Shown here one piece after another: positions 39,497 to 51,539 of a stretch of 64,000 bases of DNA. Made by a program: the position numbers and the translations under genes. This DNA is from Photobacterium aquimaris. Lineage in GTDB: Bacteria > Pseudomonadota > Gammaproteobacteria > Enterobacterales > Vibrionaceae. The notes beneath the pieces are model-generated. The model was not told where the DNA came from and searched no databases. It saw only the letters and a list, made by a program, of their open reading frames with translations. The DNA lies in the NCBI RefSeq assembly GCF_002954455.1, contig NZ_MSCC01000001.1, positions 306,574 to 370,573 of the forward strand. The letters are read 5' to 3'. How positions within the stretch are numbered: the first letter of the stretch is position 1; every line of letters begins with the position of its first letter.

Positions 39497-41110
39497 ATGA
39501 TAGAAACAGCCATTCAAGCAAATGATCATACTCAGTTATTACTGCAGCAACCTCTAACAGAGCAGCAACAACAGATTATCACCGCCGATGCGTTAGCGTT
39601 TATTGAGCGGTTAGTTGAACGCTTCGCTGATCGAGTACCGTTATTGTTAGAGGCGCGTGAACAACAGCAATTAGCGATTGATCGCGGCCAACTACCTGAT
39701 TTTTTATCAGACACTCGTGCTATCAGAGAGGCTGAGTGGAAAATACAAAATATTCCTCACGATTTACAAGATCGCCGCGTAGAGATTACTGGTCCAGTCG
39801 ATCGTAAAATGGTGATAAATGCCTTAAATGCTAACGTAAAAGTATTTATGGCTGACTTTGAAGACTCCTTTTCACCATCGTGGAATGCCATTATTGATGG
39901 CCACCAAAATTTGCGTGATGCGGTCAATGGCACCATTAGCTATACCCATCCTCAAACCGGTAAACATTATCAGCTTGATGATGATCCAGCGGTATTGATT
40001 TGCCGTGTTCGTGGTCTGCATTTAGTTGAAAAAAATATTCTTTGGAATGGGCTGCCGATTCCTGGCGCACTAGTTGATTTCGCGTTGTATTTTTATCTCA
40101 ATCATCAAGCACTTTTAGCCAAAGGCAGTGGTCCTTATTTTTATTTACCAAAGCTACAGGCATATCGAGAGGCTGCTTGGTGGAGCGATGTCTTTAGTTT
40201 TACCGAAGATGAATTTGGATTAACCCGTGGCACTATCAAGGCTACGGTATTAATTGAAACCTTACCGGCTGCGTTTGAGATGGATGAAATACTATTTAAC
40301 CTCAAAGAACATATCGTGGGATTAAACTGCGGTCGTTGGGATTATATTTTCAGTTATATAAAAACCTTACGTAATTTCCCTGAGCGTATTTTGCCTGATC
40401 GCCAAGTGGTAACCATGGAGAAACCTTTTCTAAATGCTTATTCACGGTTACTTGTTCGTACTTGTCATCGCCGTGGTGCATTAGCAATGGGAGGCATGGC
40501 TGCTTTTATTCCAGCTAAAGACCCTCAGCAACAAGCATGGGTATTAAATAAGATTCAAACGGATAAAGCCCTTGAAGCCAATAATGGCCACGATGGTACT
40601 TGGGTCGCGCATCCGGGGTTAGCTGATACCGCCCGCGCAATTTTTGATGATGTACTTGATCAACGCATTAACCAATTGAATGTGAGTCGTGAACAAGATG
40701 CGCCTATTACTGCGGCAGAATTATTAGCTCCTTGTGATGGTGAGCGTACAGAAGCTGGAATGCGGCACAATATTCGCGTGGCTGTACAATACATTGAAGC
40801 ATGGATCTCGGGTAATGGTTGTGTGCCTATTTATGGCTTAATGGAGGATGCTGCCACCGCGGAAATAGCACGTGCGTCAATTTGGCAGTGGATAAAACAC
40901 GGTAAAACGCTATCCAATGGTCAAGTGGTGACTAAGGCATTATTTACACAAATGTTAACTGAAGAAATGCAAGTATTGCAGCAAGAGTTAGGCCAAGAAC
41001 GAATTGAGAATGGTCGTTTTGAAGAGGCGACGTATTTGATGTCGCACTTAGCGACCAGTGATGAGTTAGATAACTTCTTAACCTTAAAAGGTTATGACTA
41101 TTTAGTGTAA
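39497..41110 (+). CDS. aceB: Malate synthase A
   Basis: AceB (537 aa; 533 in E. coli) joins glyoxylate and acetyl-CoA into malate in the glyoxylate shunt. The TIM-barrel catalytic segments ITGPVDRKMVINALN, FMADFEDSFSPSW, LICRVRGLHLVE, TVLIETLPAAFEMDEIL, GLNCGRWDYIFSYIK and AAFIPAKDP are in family order, with the C-terminal CVPIYGLMEDAATAEIARAS. TGGAGG lies 5 bases before ATG 39497, so I prefer this start over ATG 39482. aceA follows after 38 bases, giving an aceBA operon; aceK is absent from this place. Confidence 0.96.
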   Translation: MIETAIQANDHTQLLLQQPLTEQQQQIITADALAFIERLVERFADRVPLLLEAREQQQLAIDRGQLPDFLSDTRAIREAEWKIQNIPHDLQDRRVEITGPVDRKMVINALNANVKVFMADFEDSFSPSWNAIIDGHQNLRDAVNGTISYTHPQTGKHYQLDDDPAVLICRVRGLHLVEKNILWNGLPIPGALVDFALYFYLNHQALLAKGSGPYFYLPKLQAYREAAWWSDVFSFTEDEFGLTRGTIKATVLIETLPAAFEMDEILFNLKEHIVGLNCGRWDYIFSYIKTLRNFPERILPDRQVVTMEKPFLNAYSRLLVRTCHRRGALAMGGMAAFIPAKDPQQQAWVLNKIQTDKALEANNGHDGTWVAHPGLADTARAIFDDVLDQRINQLNVSREQDAPITAAELLAPCDGERTEAGMRHNIRVAVQYIEAWISGNGCVPIYGLMEDAATAEIARASIWQWIKHGKTLSNGQVVTKALFTQMLTEEMQVLQQELGQERIENGRFEEATYLMSHLATSDELDNFLTLKGYDYLV

Positions 41111-41148
41111 TAACGGATTACCACCATATTGACTAGAGGGATATTATT

Positions 41149-42456
41149 ATGACATTAACTCGCCAACAACAAATTGCAGCCCTAGAACAAGATTGGGCTG
41201 AAAATCCACGCTGGAAACACGTGAAACGTACTTATACTGCTGAAGAGGTTGTTAATCTTCGTGGTTCATTTATTCCTGAAAATACTATCGCTCAACGAGG
41301 CGCTGATAAATTATGGGAATTGGTCAATGGTAGTGCGAAAAAAGGCTATGTGAACTGTTTAGGTGCTCTAACTGGGGGACAAGCTGTCCAACAAGCTAAA
41401 GCAGGTATTGAAGCTATTTATTTATCAGGCTGGCAAGTTGCTGCTGATAATAATACCGCTTCTGCCATGTACCCTGATCAGTCGTTATATCCAGTTGACT
41501 CAGTGCCAGCGGTGGTGAAGCGTATCAATAACTCTTTCCGTCGAGCTGATCAGATTCAATGGTCAAATGGTGGTTCACCAGCAGACGGTGTCGATTATTT
41601 CTTACCGATTGTTGCTGATGCTGAGGCCGGATTTGGTGGCGTACTCAATGCTTATGAATTGATGCGTAATATGATTGAAGCAGGTGCGGCTGGAGTGCAC
41701 TTTGAAGATCAATTAGCGTCAGTGAAAAAATGTGGTCATATGGGCGGCAAGGTATTAGTGCCGACTCAAGAAGCGGTACAAAAATTAGTTGCCGCACGTT
41801 TAGCGGCGGATGTTGCTGGCACCACAACCTTAGTGATTGCACGTACCGATGCTAATGCGGCTGATTTGCTAACATCAGATTGCGACCCATATGATAAAGA
41901 CTTTATTATCGGCGATCGCTCTGCCGAAGGTTTTTATCGTGTTCGTGCTGGTATTGATCAAGCCATTGCACGTGGTTTAGCTTATGCACCATATGCCGAT
42001 TTAATTTGGTGTGAAACGGCAAAACCCTGTTTAGAAGAAGCACGTAAATTTGCTGAAGCGATTCATGAGCAATACCCGGATCAGTTATTAGCGTATAACT
42101 GTTCACCATCGTTTAACTGGGAAAAGAATTTAGACGCTGAAACCATCGCTAAATTCCAACAAGAATTAGCCGACATGGGTTATAAATACCAGTTTATTAC
42201 GCTGGCGGGTATTCATAATATGTGGTTTAACATGTTTGAGTTAGCACATGCTTATGCGCAAGGCGAAGGTATGCGTCATTATGTTGAAAAAGTACAGCGT
42301 CCTGAGTTTGAAGCTGCAAATAAAGGCTATACCTTTGTTGCTCATCAACAGGAAGTGGGAACGGGCTATTTTGATACCATGACCAATACTATTCAAGGCG
42401 GTAACTCGTCAGTAACAGCGCTGACAGGGTCAACCGAAGAAGAACAGTTTAAGTAA
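41149..42456 (+). CDS. aceA: Isocitrate lyase
   Basis: AceA (435 aa; 434 in E. coli) splits isocitrate into succinate and glyoxylate, allowing growth on acetate and fatty acids. The catalytic motif [10 protein letters not shown] (about 192-201) holds the active-site Cys; other family segments are [55 protein letters not shown] and [24 protein letters not shown] lies upstream of the ATG. A strong terminator follows. Confidence 0.97.
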   Translation: MTLTRQQQIAALEQDWAENPRWKHVKRTYTAEEVVNLRGSFIPENTIAQRGADKLWELVNGSAKKGYVNCLGALTGGQAVQQAKAGIEAIYLSGWQVAADNNTASAMYPDQSLYPVDSVPAVVKRINNSFRRADQIQWSNGGSPADGVDYFLPIVADAEAGFGGVLNAYELMRNMIEAGAAGVHFEDQLASVKKCGHMGGKVLVPTQEAVQKLVAARLAADVAGTTTLVIARTDANAADLLTSDCDPYDKDFIIGDRSAEGFYRVRAGIDQAIARGLAYAPYADLIWCETAKPCLEEARKFAEAIHEQYPDQLLAYNCSPSFNWEKNLDAETIAKFQQELADMGYKYQFITLAGIHNMWFNMFELAHAYAQGEGMRHYVEKVQRPEFEAANKGYTFVAHQQEVGTGYFDTMTNTIQGGNSSVTALTGSTEEEQFK

Positions 42457-42483
42457 TCGTTGATAAATGATTTATTTATCGAG

Positions 42484-42506
42484 GGGAGCATAATGCTCCC
42501 TTTTTG
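42484..42506 (+). terminator. Terminator downstream of aceA
   Basis: GGGAGCA (42484-42490) pairs with TGCTCCC (42494-42500) around a TAA loop and is followed by TTTTT. It ends the aceBA transcript just before the convergent CBS-protein gene. Confidence 0.88.
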
Positions 42507-42516
42507 ATCGTGCTTA

Positions 42517-43014
42517 TCAGTCACGTTCGATGTCGATATCACCAATATCATTCAGATCATCAAGGCGATCTAGTTCTTGCTCTAGCGGATCTACTTCATC
42601 TTGCATTTCAAGTAATGTCACGGCGATGGCAACAAAATCACTGTTGGTGATAATGCCGACCAGTTGCTGATTATCAACCACAGGTAAACAACCAATCTGA
42701 TGTTTTTGCATATACAGTGCCGCTTCTTTAAGGCCAGCATGGCTATCCACACTAAAAACATCACGATTCATGCAATGTTCCAGTAATACGTCTAGCGGTG
42801 AGTTGCTATGGTTGGCAATCACGGATTTTAAATTAGAATCTTGAGCGGCAAGCACATCGCGTTGAGAAATTAATCCTAAGAGATGATGATTATGATCGGT
42901 GATCGGTATATGGCGAATAGATAGGGTTTGCATCATCTCTTTAGCATCAAGTAGAGAATCATTGCGAGATAATGTATGTGGTTTGGGGGTCATCATATCG
43001 GCAACAGTAAACAT
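42517..43014 (-). CDS. Protein with two CBS domains
   Basis: A 165-aa protein consisting of a CBS pair: CBS1 about 8-60 (MMTPKPHTLSRNDSLLDAKEMM... LGLISQRDVLA) and CBS2 about 82-135 (MNRDVFSVDSHAGLKEAALYM... VGIITNSDFVAIA). Such stand-alone pairs bind adenine nucleotides and act as regulatory modules. The acidic C-terminal tail (from about 140, EQELDRLDDLNDIGDIDIERD) is notable. I cannot assign a partner or function. It converges with aceA. Confidence 0.85.
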   Translation of the reverse strand: MFTVADMMTPKPHTLSRNDSLLDAKEMMQTLSIRHIPITDHNHHLLGLISQRDVLAAQDSNLKSVIANHSNSPLDVLLEHCMNRDVFSVDSHAGLKEAALYMQKHQIGCLPVVDNQQLVGIITNSDFVAIAVTLLEMQDEVDPLEQELDRLDDLNDIGDIDIERD

Positions 43015-43277
43015 AGAAACCTCCTGTTTTTATACGATTGCTAATTGTCTTTTCCTGATTTGAATGTAGCGAATTATTGGTGGCTATCCCATGATCATGG
43101 TCATAAATTTTAAATGTCACCAATGATTAACTGTTAGCGATTATGTGTAAATCAAGACAGCGGCGATTATTCGGCATCGGTTTTATTATCGAAAATACGC
43201 TTTAATTGTCTCGGGGTTTCGCATCTTTGGTGGAGTTAAGTATAATGCCTGCCTGCTGTTATTGAAGGCGTATTACG

Positions 43278-44330
43278 ATGCAAGTTTCTGATTTTGATTT
43301 TGAGTTACCAGACGAGCTGATTGCTCGCTACCCACAACCTGAGCGTACTGCGAGTCGTTTGCTACATATGACGGGCAATAGCGGTGAATTAGCACATAAA
43401 GGTTTTAAAGATGTGTTAGACCTCGTTGAGGCTGGGGATTTATTAGTTTTTAATAATACCCGTGTTATTCCTGCGCGTATGTATGGTCATAAAGCGTCTG
43501 GTGGTAAAATTGAAGTGTTAGTTGAGCGCATGTTAGATGATAAATCTATTTTGGCTCACGTACGCGCATCTAAACCACCAAAGCCTGGTAATGAATTATT
43601 ATTAGGTGAGCATGGTGAGTTTTCTGCCGAAATGGTTGCCCGCCACGATACACTGTTTGAAATTCGTTTTAACAGTGATAAAACGGTGCTAGAAATTTTA
43701 GATCAGGTAGGGCATATGCCTTTACCGCCTTATATTGATCGCCCCGACGAAGATGCCGATAAAGAGCGTTACCAAACGGTATATAACGCTAAACCTGGTG
43801 CAGTCGCTGCACCAACGGCGGGTTTGCATTTTGACGATAAACTGATGGCTGATTTAAAAGCCAAAGGGGTTAATTTTGCTTTTGTAACTCTCCATGTTGG
43901 CGCAGGTACTTTTCAACCGGTACGTGTTGATGACATTAATGATCATCACATGCACTCTGAATATGTTGAAGTACCACCAGAAGTGGTGACTGCGGTTAAT
44001 CAAACTCGTGCTAATGGTGGTCGTATTATTGCTGTGGGTACCACGTCAGTACGTTCATTAGAAAGTGCGGCGCAAGATGCGGTTAAAAATGGCACTGAAC
44101 TAAAACCATTTTTTGGTGATACTGAAATCTTTATTTACCCAGGTTACCAATTCCAGTTAGTGGATGTATTAATCACTAACTTCCACTTACCAGAGTCAAC
44201 CTTAATTATGTTGGTAAGTGCATTTGCTGGTTATGAGCATACGATGAATGCTTATCATCAAGCGGTTGCTAATCAATATCGTTTCTTTAGTTACGGCGAT
44301 TCGATGTTTATTACCCGTAAAAATATGTGA
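43278..44330 (+). CDS. queA: S-adenosylmethionine:tRNA ribosyltransferase-isomerase QueA
   Basis: QueA (350 aa; 356 in E. coli) transfers and rearranges the ribosyl group of AdoMet onto preQ1 in tRNA, giving epoxyqueuosine. Family segments are [74 protein letters not shown] and [20 protein letters not shown]. It precedes tgt, the enzyme that inserts preQ1, as in E. coli queA-tgt-yajC-secD-secF, but the gap to tgt is about 290 bases and contains hairpins. Confidence 0.97.
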   Translation: MQVSDFDFELPDELIARYPQPERTASRLLHMTGNSGELAHKGFKDVLDLVEAGDLLVFNNTRVIPARMYGHKASGGKIEVLVERMLDDKSILAHVRASKPPKPGNELLLGEHGEFSAEMVARHDTLFEIRFNSDKTVLEILDQVGHMPLPPYIDRPDEDADKERYQTVYNAKPGAVAAPTAGLHFDDKLMADLKAKGVNFAFVTLHVGAGTFQPVRVDDINDHHMHSEYVEVPPEVVTAVNQTRANGGRIIAVGTTSVRSLESAAQDAVKNGTELKPFFGDTEIFIYPGYQFQLVDVLITNFHLPESTLIMLVSAFAGYEHTMNAYHQAVANQYRFFSYGDSMFITRKNM

Positions 44331-44368
44331 TATTGATTACGTTAACACTTATTAAAAATTAAGTATTT

Positions 44369-44398
44369 AGGCTGCTTTTTGTTACAATTGCAGCCTTT
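44369..44398 (+). terminator. Probable terminator downstream of queA
   Basis: AGGCTGC (44369-44375) pairs with GCAGCCT (44390-44396), followed by TTGTTG. The tail is short, so termination may be partial. Confidence 0.45.
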
Positions 44399-44435
44399 GT
44401 TGCCTCTGCTACATGAGATAAATTTATTTCTGTAG

Positions 44436-45749
<1,314 letters not shown>

Positions 45750-45775
45750 ATCATAATAAATCGAGGACGTTATAA

Positions 45776-46114
45776 ATGAGCTTTTTTATCTCTCAAGCAC
45801 ATGCAGCAACTGAAGGCGCTGCTCAAGGTGGTTCACCGTACCAGTTATTCATTATGCTGGGTCTGTTTGCTGTTATCTTTTACTTCATGATTTACCGTCC
45901 ACAAGCTAAGCGTGTTAAAGAACACAAGACGCTAATGAGCTCTATGAGTAAAGGCGATGAAGTAATGACTAACGGTGGTCTTTTAGGCCGCATTACTAAG
46001 TCATCATCTGAAAGTGATTACATCGTTCTTGCGCTAAACGACAATACTGAAGTAACTATCAAAAAAGACTTCATTACTGCAGTTTTGCCAAAAGGCACAA
46101 TGAAGTCTCTATAA
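45776..46114 (+). CDS. yajC: Sec translocon accessory subunit YajC
   Basis: YajC (112 aa; 110 in E. coli) is a small single-span inner-membrane protein that joins SecDF. A hydrophobic segment (about 24-42, LFIMLGLFAVIFYFMIYRP) is followed by the conserved RPQAKRVKEHKTLMSSMSKGDEVMTNGGLLGRI. It lies between tgt and secD in the usual operon. Confidence 0.95.
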   Translation: MSFFISQAHAATEGAAQGGSPYQLFIMLGLFAVIFYFMIYRPQAKRVKEHKTLMSSMSKGDEVMTNGGLLGRITKSSSESDYIVLALNDNTEVTIKKDFITAVLPKGTMKSL

Positions 46115-46150
46115 GACGCTAAAAAACATTCGCTTTGAAGGATCATAGCA

Positions 46151-48004
46151 GTGCTTAACCGATACCCTCTGTGGAAGAACTTATTAGTGTTGTTCGCACT
46201 AATTATAGGTTTGCTTTATGCACTTCCCAACGTATACGGTGAAGATCCAGCGATTCAAGTAACTGGGGCGCGTGGCGCCTCAGTTACTATGAGCGCTTTG
46301 GATACTGTCACCGAAGATTTAAAAAAGAACAATATCCCTTATAAGTCAGTTGTTTTTGAAAAAGGCTCAATACTGGTCCGCTTCAACGATACTGATACTC
46401 AAATCAGCGCTCGCGATATTCTAAATAGTGAATTAGGTGACAACTATATTGTTGCACTCAATCTCGCACCTTCAACACCGTCTTGGCTAGAAGCAATTGG
46501 TGCTACACCAATGAAGCTTGGTCTTGATTTGCGTGGTGGTGTTCATTTCCTTATGGAAGTGGATATGGATGCGGCGATGGAAAAACTATTAGGCCAGCAA
46601 GAAGAAACCTTCAGAGCTGAACTACGCCAACAGAAAATTCGCTATCGTGCCATCGATAAAACCAAACAAACGGTCTCTGTACGTTTACGTGATGCTGCTC
46701 AATTAGAGCAAGCAAAAGCGGTATTAGAGCCACTTCATCCTGATATGGTATTTACTGAAACTGATACCAAAGGACGTTTTGTTTTAACAGCTGGTTTTTC
46801 TGAAGCGCGTCTTCAAGAAATTCGCAATTATGCTGTTGAGCAAAACATTACTATTTTACGTAACCGTGTTAATGAATTAGGTGTTGCCGAACCATTGGTA
46901 CAACGTCAGGGCGCTAACCGGATTGTGGTTGAGCTACCTGGTGTTCAAGATACTGCGCGCGCGAAAGAAATTTTAGGTGCAACCGCTACGCTTGAGTTCC
47001 GTGAAGTTGATAGTAATGCTGATCTTGGTGCAGCCGCAGCAGGACGAGTACCTGCGGGCAGTGAAGTGAAGATGACCCGTGATGGTCGTCCAGCAGTATT
47101 GAAAAAACGCGTTATTCTAGCGGGTTCTCATATTACAGATGCAACCTCAAGTGCAGATGAATATGGTCGTCCACAGGTGAATATTTCGCTAGATACTGAA
47201 GGCGGCAGCAAAATGACGGCGTTTTCACGTAATAATGTCGGCAAATTAATGGCGACAGTATTTACTGAGTACAAAGACAGCGGTAATCGTACACCTGAAG
47301 GTAAAGTGATACTTGAAAAGCACGAAGAAGTGATCAACCAAGCGACCATTCAAACGGCACTTGGACGTAACTTCCGCATTACAGGTATTGATTCTCAACC
47401 AGAAGCACATAACCTTGCACTATTGTTACGTGCTGGTGCTTTGATTGCGCCTATTTCGATCGTTGAAGAACGTACAATTGGCCCATCTATGGGTCAACAA
47501 AATATCGATATGGGTATTCAGGCGTGTATCTGGGGGATGGTTGCAGTAATGCTATTTACCTTATTGTACTACCGTGGTTTTGGTTTAATTGCCAACTGTG
47601 CATTGATGATGAATCTGGTATTGATTATTGGTGTGATGTCGATGATTCCTGGTGCAACCATGACCTTGCCAGGTATTGCCGGTATTGTATTAACCGTCGG
47701 TATGGCCGTTGATGCGAACGTGCTTATCTTTGAACGTATTCGTGAAGAATTACGTGAAGGTCGAAGCCCTCAGCAAGCGATCCAACAAGGTTATGCCAAT
47801 GCGTTTAGTACCATTGCCGATGCCAATATCACCACCTTAATGACAGCAATTATTTTGTTTGCTGTCGGTACAGGTGCAATTAAAGGTTTTGCAGTGACAT
47901 TATCGATCGGTATTTTAACCTCGATGTTTACCGCAATTGTCGGTACTCGTGCTGTGGTTAACTTAATCTATGGCGGTAAACGCATAGATAAGTTGTCAAT
48001 CTAG
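46151..48004 (+). CDS. secD: Protein translocase subunit SecD
   Basis: SecD (617 aa; 615 in E. coli) uses the proton motive force to pull secreted proteins through SecYEG. It starts with GTG ([14 protein letters not shown]). One N-terminal membrane span (about 9-26) is followed by a large periplasmic domain with the conserved [20 protein letters not shown] (about 120-140), and five C-terminal spans (about 455-605) containing [24 protein letters not shown] sequence (here [10 protein letters not shown]). secF follows after 12 bases. Confidence 0.96.
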   Translation: MLNRYPLWKNLLVLFALIIGLLYALPNVYGEDPAIQVTGARGASVTMSALDTVTEDLKKNNIPYKSVVFEKGSILVRFNDTDTQISARDILNSELGDNYIVALNLAPSTPSWLEAIGATPMKLGLDLRGGVHFLMEVDMDAAMEKLLGQQEETFRAELRQQKIRYRAIDKTKQTVSVRLRDAAQLEQAKAVLEPLHPDMVFTETDTKGRFVLTAGFSEARLQEIRNYAVEQNITILRNRVNELGVAEPLVQRQGANRIVVELPGVQDTARAKEILGATATLEFREVDSNADLGAAAAGRVPAGSEVKMTRDGRPAVLKKRVILAGSHITDATSSADEYGRPQVNISLDTEGGSKMTAFSRNNVGKLMATVFTEYKDSGNRTPEGKVILEKHEEVINQATIQTALGRNFRITGIDSQPEAHNLALLLRAGALIAPISIVEERTIGPSMGQQNIDMGIQACIWGMVAVMLFTLLYYRGFGLIANCALMMNLVLIIGVMSMIPGATMTLPGIAGIVLTVGMAVDANVLIFERIREELREGRSPQQAIQQGYANAFSTIADANITTLMTAIILFAVGTGAIKGFAVTLSIGILTSMFTAIVGTRAVVNLIYGGKRIDKLSI

Positions 48005-48016
48005 GAGGACGCATAA

Positions 48017-48964
48017 ATGAAACAGTTATTAAATAGCGATAAAGTTATCGATTTTATGCGTTGGTCAAAATTAGCGTTTATTTTCTCGCTAATGATGATT
48101 GCAGCTTCTATTACAACAATATCAACCAAAGGCTTGAATTGGGGCTTAGACTTTACTGGCGGTACGCTGATTGAAGTGAGCTTTAAAGAGCCGGCCGATT
48201 TACCGTTAATTCGAGAGTCATTGGCAAAATCAGGCTTTGGCGATGCTATCGTGCAGAACTTTGGTACTGCGCGTGATGTGATGGTGCGGTTGCAACCTCG
48301 TGATGGAATTAAAGGCGAAATTCTGGGTAACCAGATCATTGATGCCCTAAAAACTGGTACAGGTCAGCAAGTTGAAATGCGTCGAATAGAATTTGTCGGC
48401 CCTAATGTGGGTGATGAATTAGCCGAAGCGGGTGGCTTGGCGATTCTTATCGCTTTACTGTGTATTTTGCTTTATGTATCAGTGCGTTTTGAATGGCGTT
48501 TAGCCGCAGGTGCGGTGTTGTCATTGGCACACGATATTATCATTACCGTTGGTATTTTTTCGATTCTACAAATTGAAGTTGATTTAACGATTGTGGCGGC
48601 ATTGCTAACGGTAGTGGGTTATTCACTTAACGATACTATCGTGGTGTTTGACCGTATTCGAGAAAACTTCCGTAAGATGCGCAAACAAACCGCTAAAGAA
48701 ATTATGAACAGCTCTCTTTCTCAAACATTGAGCCGAACATTAATTACTTCCAGCACCACCTTGTTTGTTGTTATTGCACTGTTCTTAAAAGGCGGTGCAA
48801 TGATTCAAGGGTTTGCATTAGCACTATTGATTGGTATTACCGTCGGTACTTACTCTTCAATCTATGTGGCATCAGCGTTAGCGCTTAAATTGGGTATCAC
48901 CCGTGAGCACTTAATGCCGACACCATTAGATAAAGAAGGTGAAGAAATTGATGTGATGCCATAG
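48017..48964 (+). CDS. secF: Protein translocase subunit SecF
   Basis: SecF (315 aa; 323 in E. coli) pairs with SecD. The six-span RND-like layout is visible: a first span (about 17-37), a periplasmic domain starting GLNWGLDFTGGTLIEVSFKE (about 41-60), and five spans from about 130, including VGYSLNDTIVVFDRIRENFRK (about 195-215). AGGAGG lies upstream of the ATG. It ends the tgt-yajC-secD-secF run, with a terminator carrying a UUCG loop. Confidence 0.96.
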   Translation: MKQLLNSDKVIDFMRWSKLAFIFSLMMIAASITTISTKGLNWGLDFTGGTLIEVSFKEPADLPLIRESLAKSGFGDAIVQNFGTARDVMVRLQPRDGIKGEILGNQIIDALKTGTGQQVEMRRIEFVGPNVGDELAEAGGLAILIALLCILLYVSVRFEWRLAAGAVLSLAHDIIITVGIFSILQIEVDLTIVAALLTVVGYSLNDTIVVFDRIRENFRKMRKQTAKEIMNSSLSQTLSRTLITSSTTLFVVIALFLKGGAMIQGFALALLIGITVGTYSSIYVASALALKLGITREHLMPTPLDKEGEEIDVMP

Positions 48965-49006
48965 CCGTAAGTAGCTTTTACTATCGGTAAAGTCATCATT
49001 AATTAT

Positions 49007-49032
49007 ACGGAGTCTTCGGACTCCGTTTTTTA
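49007..49032 (+). terminator. Terminator downstream of secF
   Basis: ACGGAGTC (49007-49014) pairs with GACTCCGT (49019-49026) around a very stable TTCG tetraloop, followed by TTTTTT. Confidence 0.93.
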
Positions 49033-49040
49033 TAGGCAAC

Positions 49041-49076
49041 AAAAAACGCCCTGCTGTTAACCAGCAGGGCGTTTTA
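49041..49076 (-). terminator. Terminator downstream of suhB
   Basis: AAAACGCCCTGCTG (49043-49056) pairs with CAGCAGGGCGTTTT (49062-49075), a 14-bp stem. On the minus strand it is followed by TTTTTTG, so it ends suhB; on the plus strand it backs up the secF terminator. Confidence 0.9.
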
Positions 49077-49097
49077 TTAGCGGGTTGTAATCAATGA

Positions 49098-49898
49098 TTA
49101 CTTAGCCAGAGCGTCGCTACCGAATTCACGGATTTTAGCAAGCATTGGCTTAACTACACGTGCGTTACCAGCAACAATGTTACCAGTCGTTAGGTAGTTA
49201 GTGTTACCCGTAAAGTCAGCACAGATAGCACCAGCTTCACGCGCGATTAATTCACCAGCAGCAAGTTCCCAAGGCTTTTGGCCTAACTTGAATACACCGT
49301 CAACACGGCCAGCAGCTAGGTAACAAAGATCCAATGCAGTACAACCTGATTGACGCATGTCATCACATTCTACAAATAAAGCATTTTGGATTTTTAGGTA
49401 GCTTTCAGCGTGTTGTTTAGCAGCAAAAGGAAGACCTGTTGCTAACACAGTACCTGTTAGATCACGTGGCTGAGATGCACGTAGACGTAGGCTATTAAGT
49501 TGTGCGCCTGCACCACGAGTAGCCGTGAATAGTTCGTTACGAGCTGGGTCGTAAACTGCAGCAACTTCTGTACGACCACGCATGCGTAGTGCGATAGAAA
49601 CTGCATAGTGAGGATAACCGCGAACGAAGTTCTTGGTGCCATCCACTGGGTCAATAATCCACTGACACTCTTTGTCACGTCCTTCTTTCGTACCAGACTC
49701 AGCTGCAATGATGCAGTGATCAGGGTAAGATTTTAGGATTGTCTCGATGATGATAGCTTCTGCTTCATGATCGATATTGGTAACAACATCATTACCTTTA
49801 TTAGCAACCTCAATAGATTGAGGTTTTTCTAGAGATTTAATGACATGGTCACCAGCCTTTCGCACAGCGCGAATGGCAATATTAAGCATCGGATGCAT
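49098..49898 (-). CDS. suhB: Inositol-1-monophosphatase family protein SuhB
   Basis: SuhB (266 aa; 267 in E. coli) is an inositol monophosphatase that in E. coli also joins the rRNA antitermination complex with Nus factors. The metal-site motifs are present: the Glu in IIAAESGTKEG (about 67), IIDPVDGTKNFVRGYPH (about 83-99) and the C-terminal WELAAGELIAREAGA (about 211-225). The opening MHPMLNIAIRAVRKAGDHVIKSLE matches E. coli. It is divergent from trmJ, as in E. coli (suhB/trmJ-iscR). Confidence 0.96.
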   Translation of the reverse strand: MHPMLNIAIRAVRKAGDHVIKSLEKPQSIEVANKGNDVVTNIDHEAEAIIIETILKSYPDHCIIAAESGTKEGRDKECQWIIDPVDGTKNFVRGYPHYAVSIALRMRGRTEVAAVYDPARNELFTATRGAGAQLNSLRLRASQPRDLTGTVLATGLPFAAKQHAESYLKIQNALFVECDDMRQSGCTALDLCYLAAGRVDGVFKLGQKPWELAAGELIAREAGAICADFTGNTNYLTTGNIVAGNARVVKPMLAKIREFGSDALAK

Positions 49899-50142
49899 AG
49901 GATTTTCCCAACGGATGTTAAAGAACTAAAAAGCGGCGGCGAGTATAACAGAGCTATAAAAAAAAGGAAGTGGTTATTTTTTCGACGTTAGCGAGTGCTG
50001 AAAAAATGAATAATGACGGTATTTTATTTATTGATGACAGTAATAACTAATAACAACCATCAAATAGACATGTTTTCTTCATTTTTGTTATGGCTGTGCT
50101 ACTATCTCTGAGCGTTAAATTAGACTGGAATATAGCGACATC

Positions 50143-50883
50143 ATGTTAGATAAAATTCGCGTTGTCCTCATTGGCACGTCACATCCTGGAAATATCGGTT
50201 CTGCAGCTCGCGCAATGAAAGTAATGGGGTTAACCAACCTTGTTCTTGTTGATCCCGCCTGTGAAATTGACAGTCATACAATTGCTTTAGCAGCCGGTGC
50301 CGCCGATGTGGTTAAGAACGCTAAAATTGTAAAAACATTAGATGAAGCCGTTGCGGATTGCGGATTAGTTGTTGGCTCAAGTGCACGTTCTCGCACCTTA
50401 GAGTGGCCACAATTAGATCCTCGTGAAAATGGCATTAAAGTTATTACAGAGTCTGAACAGCACCCAGTAGCCATATTATTTGGCCGTGAGCGTACTGGCC
50501 TGACTAATGAAGAATTACAAAAATGTCATTGCCATGTTTATATTCCAGCTAACCCTGAATATAGTTCATTGAACCTTGCGATGGCAGTTCAAACGGTAAC
50601 CTACGAAGTTCGTATGGCATACCTTGATGCGACTAAGCATCAATCTACAGCGGTTGTTGATGAATACCCACGTGCTGATGAACTTGAACGGTTTTATCAG
50701 CATCTTGAAAAAGTGACCAGCCAAACGCGATTTATTAATAAAAATCACCCTGGCATGGTAATGGTAAAATTACGCCGTATGTTTACCCGCGCTCGCCCTG
50801 AGCAGCAGGAACTAAATATTTTACGCGGCATTCTGTCGTCAGTAGAAAAGACGATTGAAACCTTAGAGAAGAACAATAAATAA
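50143..50883 (+). CDS. trmJ: tRNA (cytidine/uridine-2'-O-)-methyltransferase TrmJ
   Basis: TrmJ (246 aa, as in E. coli) 2'-O-methylates position 32 of several tRNAs. The SPOUT fold shows [24 protein letters not shown] near the N-terminus, the AdoMet-binding knot segments [16 protein letters not shown] (about 107-122) and [22 protein letters not shown] (about 132-153). The C-terminal helix region (about 170-246) is the dimerisation and tRNA-binding part. It lies directly upstream of iscR, as in E. coli, with a 7-bp hairpin (50887-50906) after its stop. Confidence 0.96.
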   Translation: MLDKIRVVLIGTSHPGNIGSAARAMKVMGLTNLVLVDPACEIDSHTIALAAGAADVVKNAKIVKTLDEAVADCGLVVGSSARSRTLEWPQLDPRENGIKVITESEQHPVAILFGRERTGLTNEELQKCHCHVYIPANPEYSSLNLAMAVQTVTYEVRMAYLDATKHQSTAVVDEYPRADELERFYQHLEKVTSQTRFINKNHPGMVMVKLRRMFTRARPEQQELNILRGILSSVEKTIETLEKNNK

Positions 50884-50928
50884 CTGCTTTCGCAAGCCAG
50901 CGAAAGACCTACTGTTTTAGTGGGTTAA

Positions 50929-50953
50929 ATACTTGACCAAATTGGTCGGGTAT
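50929..50953 (+). promoter_or_regulatory. Type 1 IscR-binding site upstream of iscR
   Basis: ATACTTGACCAAATTGGTCGGGTAT matches the 25-bp type 1 consensus (ATASYYGACTRWWWYAGTCRRSTAT) at nearly every position; the sequence is given here by positions 50929-50953 with key parts TTGACC and GGTCGGGTAT. [2Fe-2S]-IscR is expected to repress the isc operon here. A TATAAA (50967-50972) downstream may be the -10. Confidence 0.92.
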
Positions 50954-50992
50954 GAGAGACTGCCTCTATAAATTCAAGTAGGTAGCCATGTT

Positions 50993-51508
50993 ATGAAGTT
51001 GACTTCAAAAGGAAGATACGCAGTGACGGCAATGTTAGATGTAGCATTGCATTCACATAATGGACCAGTACCGTTGGCTGATATTTCAGAACGTCAAGGG
51101 ATCTCGTTGTCCTACCTAGAGCAACTCTTTTCGCGTCTTCGTAAAGCGGGCTTAGTAACAAGTGTTCGCGGTCCAGGTGGTGGTTATCGCCTCGGTGAAG
51201 ATGCCGCCAATATTGCTGTTGGTATGGTTATCGCAGCAGTAGATGAATCAGTTGATGCCACTAAGTGTCAAGGTAAAGGTGGTTGCCAAGGTGGTGTTCG
51301 TTGTTTAACTCATACCTTATGGCATGATCTCAGTGATCGCATCAGCGGATTTTTAAATAACATCACTCTTGGTGAGCTGATGAAGGATAATGATGTACAA
51401 ACAATTGCTGATCGTCAGGATGTAATCCTACAAGGTAATAATAAAACATCATTTGCAAATAAAAAATCACACGACAGCGCCCCTATCGGTGTCGATGTCC
51501 GCTCCTAG
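50993..51508 (+). CDS. iscR: Fe-S cluster assembly transcriptional regulator IscR
   Basis: IscR (171 aa; 162 in E. coli) is an Rrf2-family regulator that senses Fe-S supply. The winged helix (about 1-80) has [25 protein letters not shown] and [10 protein letters not shown]. The cluster ligands C92, C98, C104 and H107 keep the E. coli numbering. The C-terminal tail (from about 140) is variable in the family. iscS starts 31 bases after its stop. The autoregulatory site lies 40 bases upstream. Confidence 0.97.
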   Translation: MKLTSKGRYAVTAMLDVALHSHNGPVPLADISERQGISLSYLEQLFSRLRKAGLVTSVRGPGGGYRLGEDAANIAVGMVIAAVDESVDATKCQGKGGCQGGVRCLTHTLWHDLSDRISGFLNNITLGELMKDNDVQTIADRQDVILQGNNKTSFANKKSHDSAPIGVDVRS

Positions 51509-51539
51509 AGACCAGACGTTCGTGTTTTCGGAGAAGAAA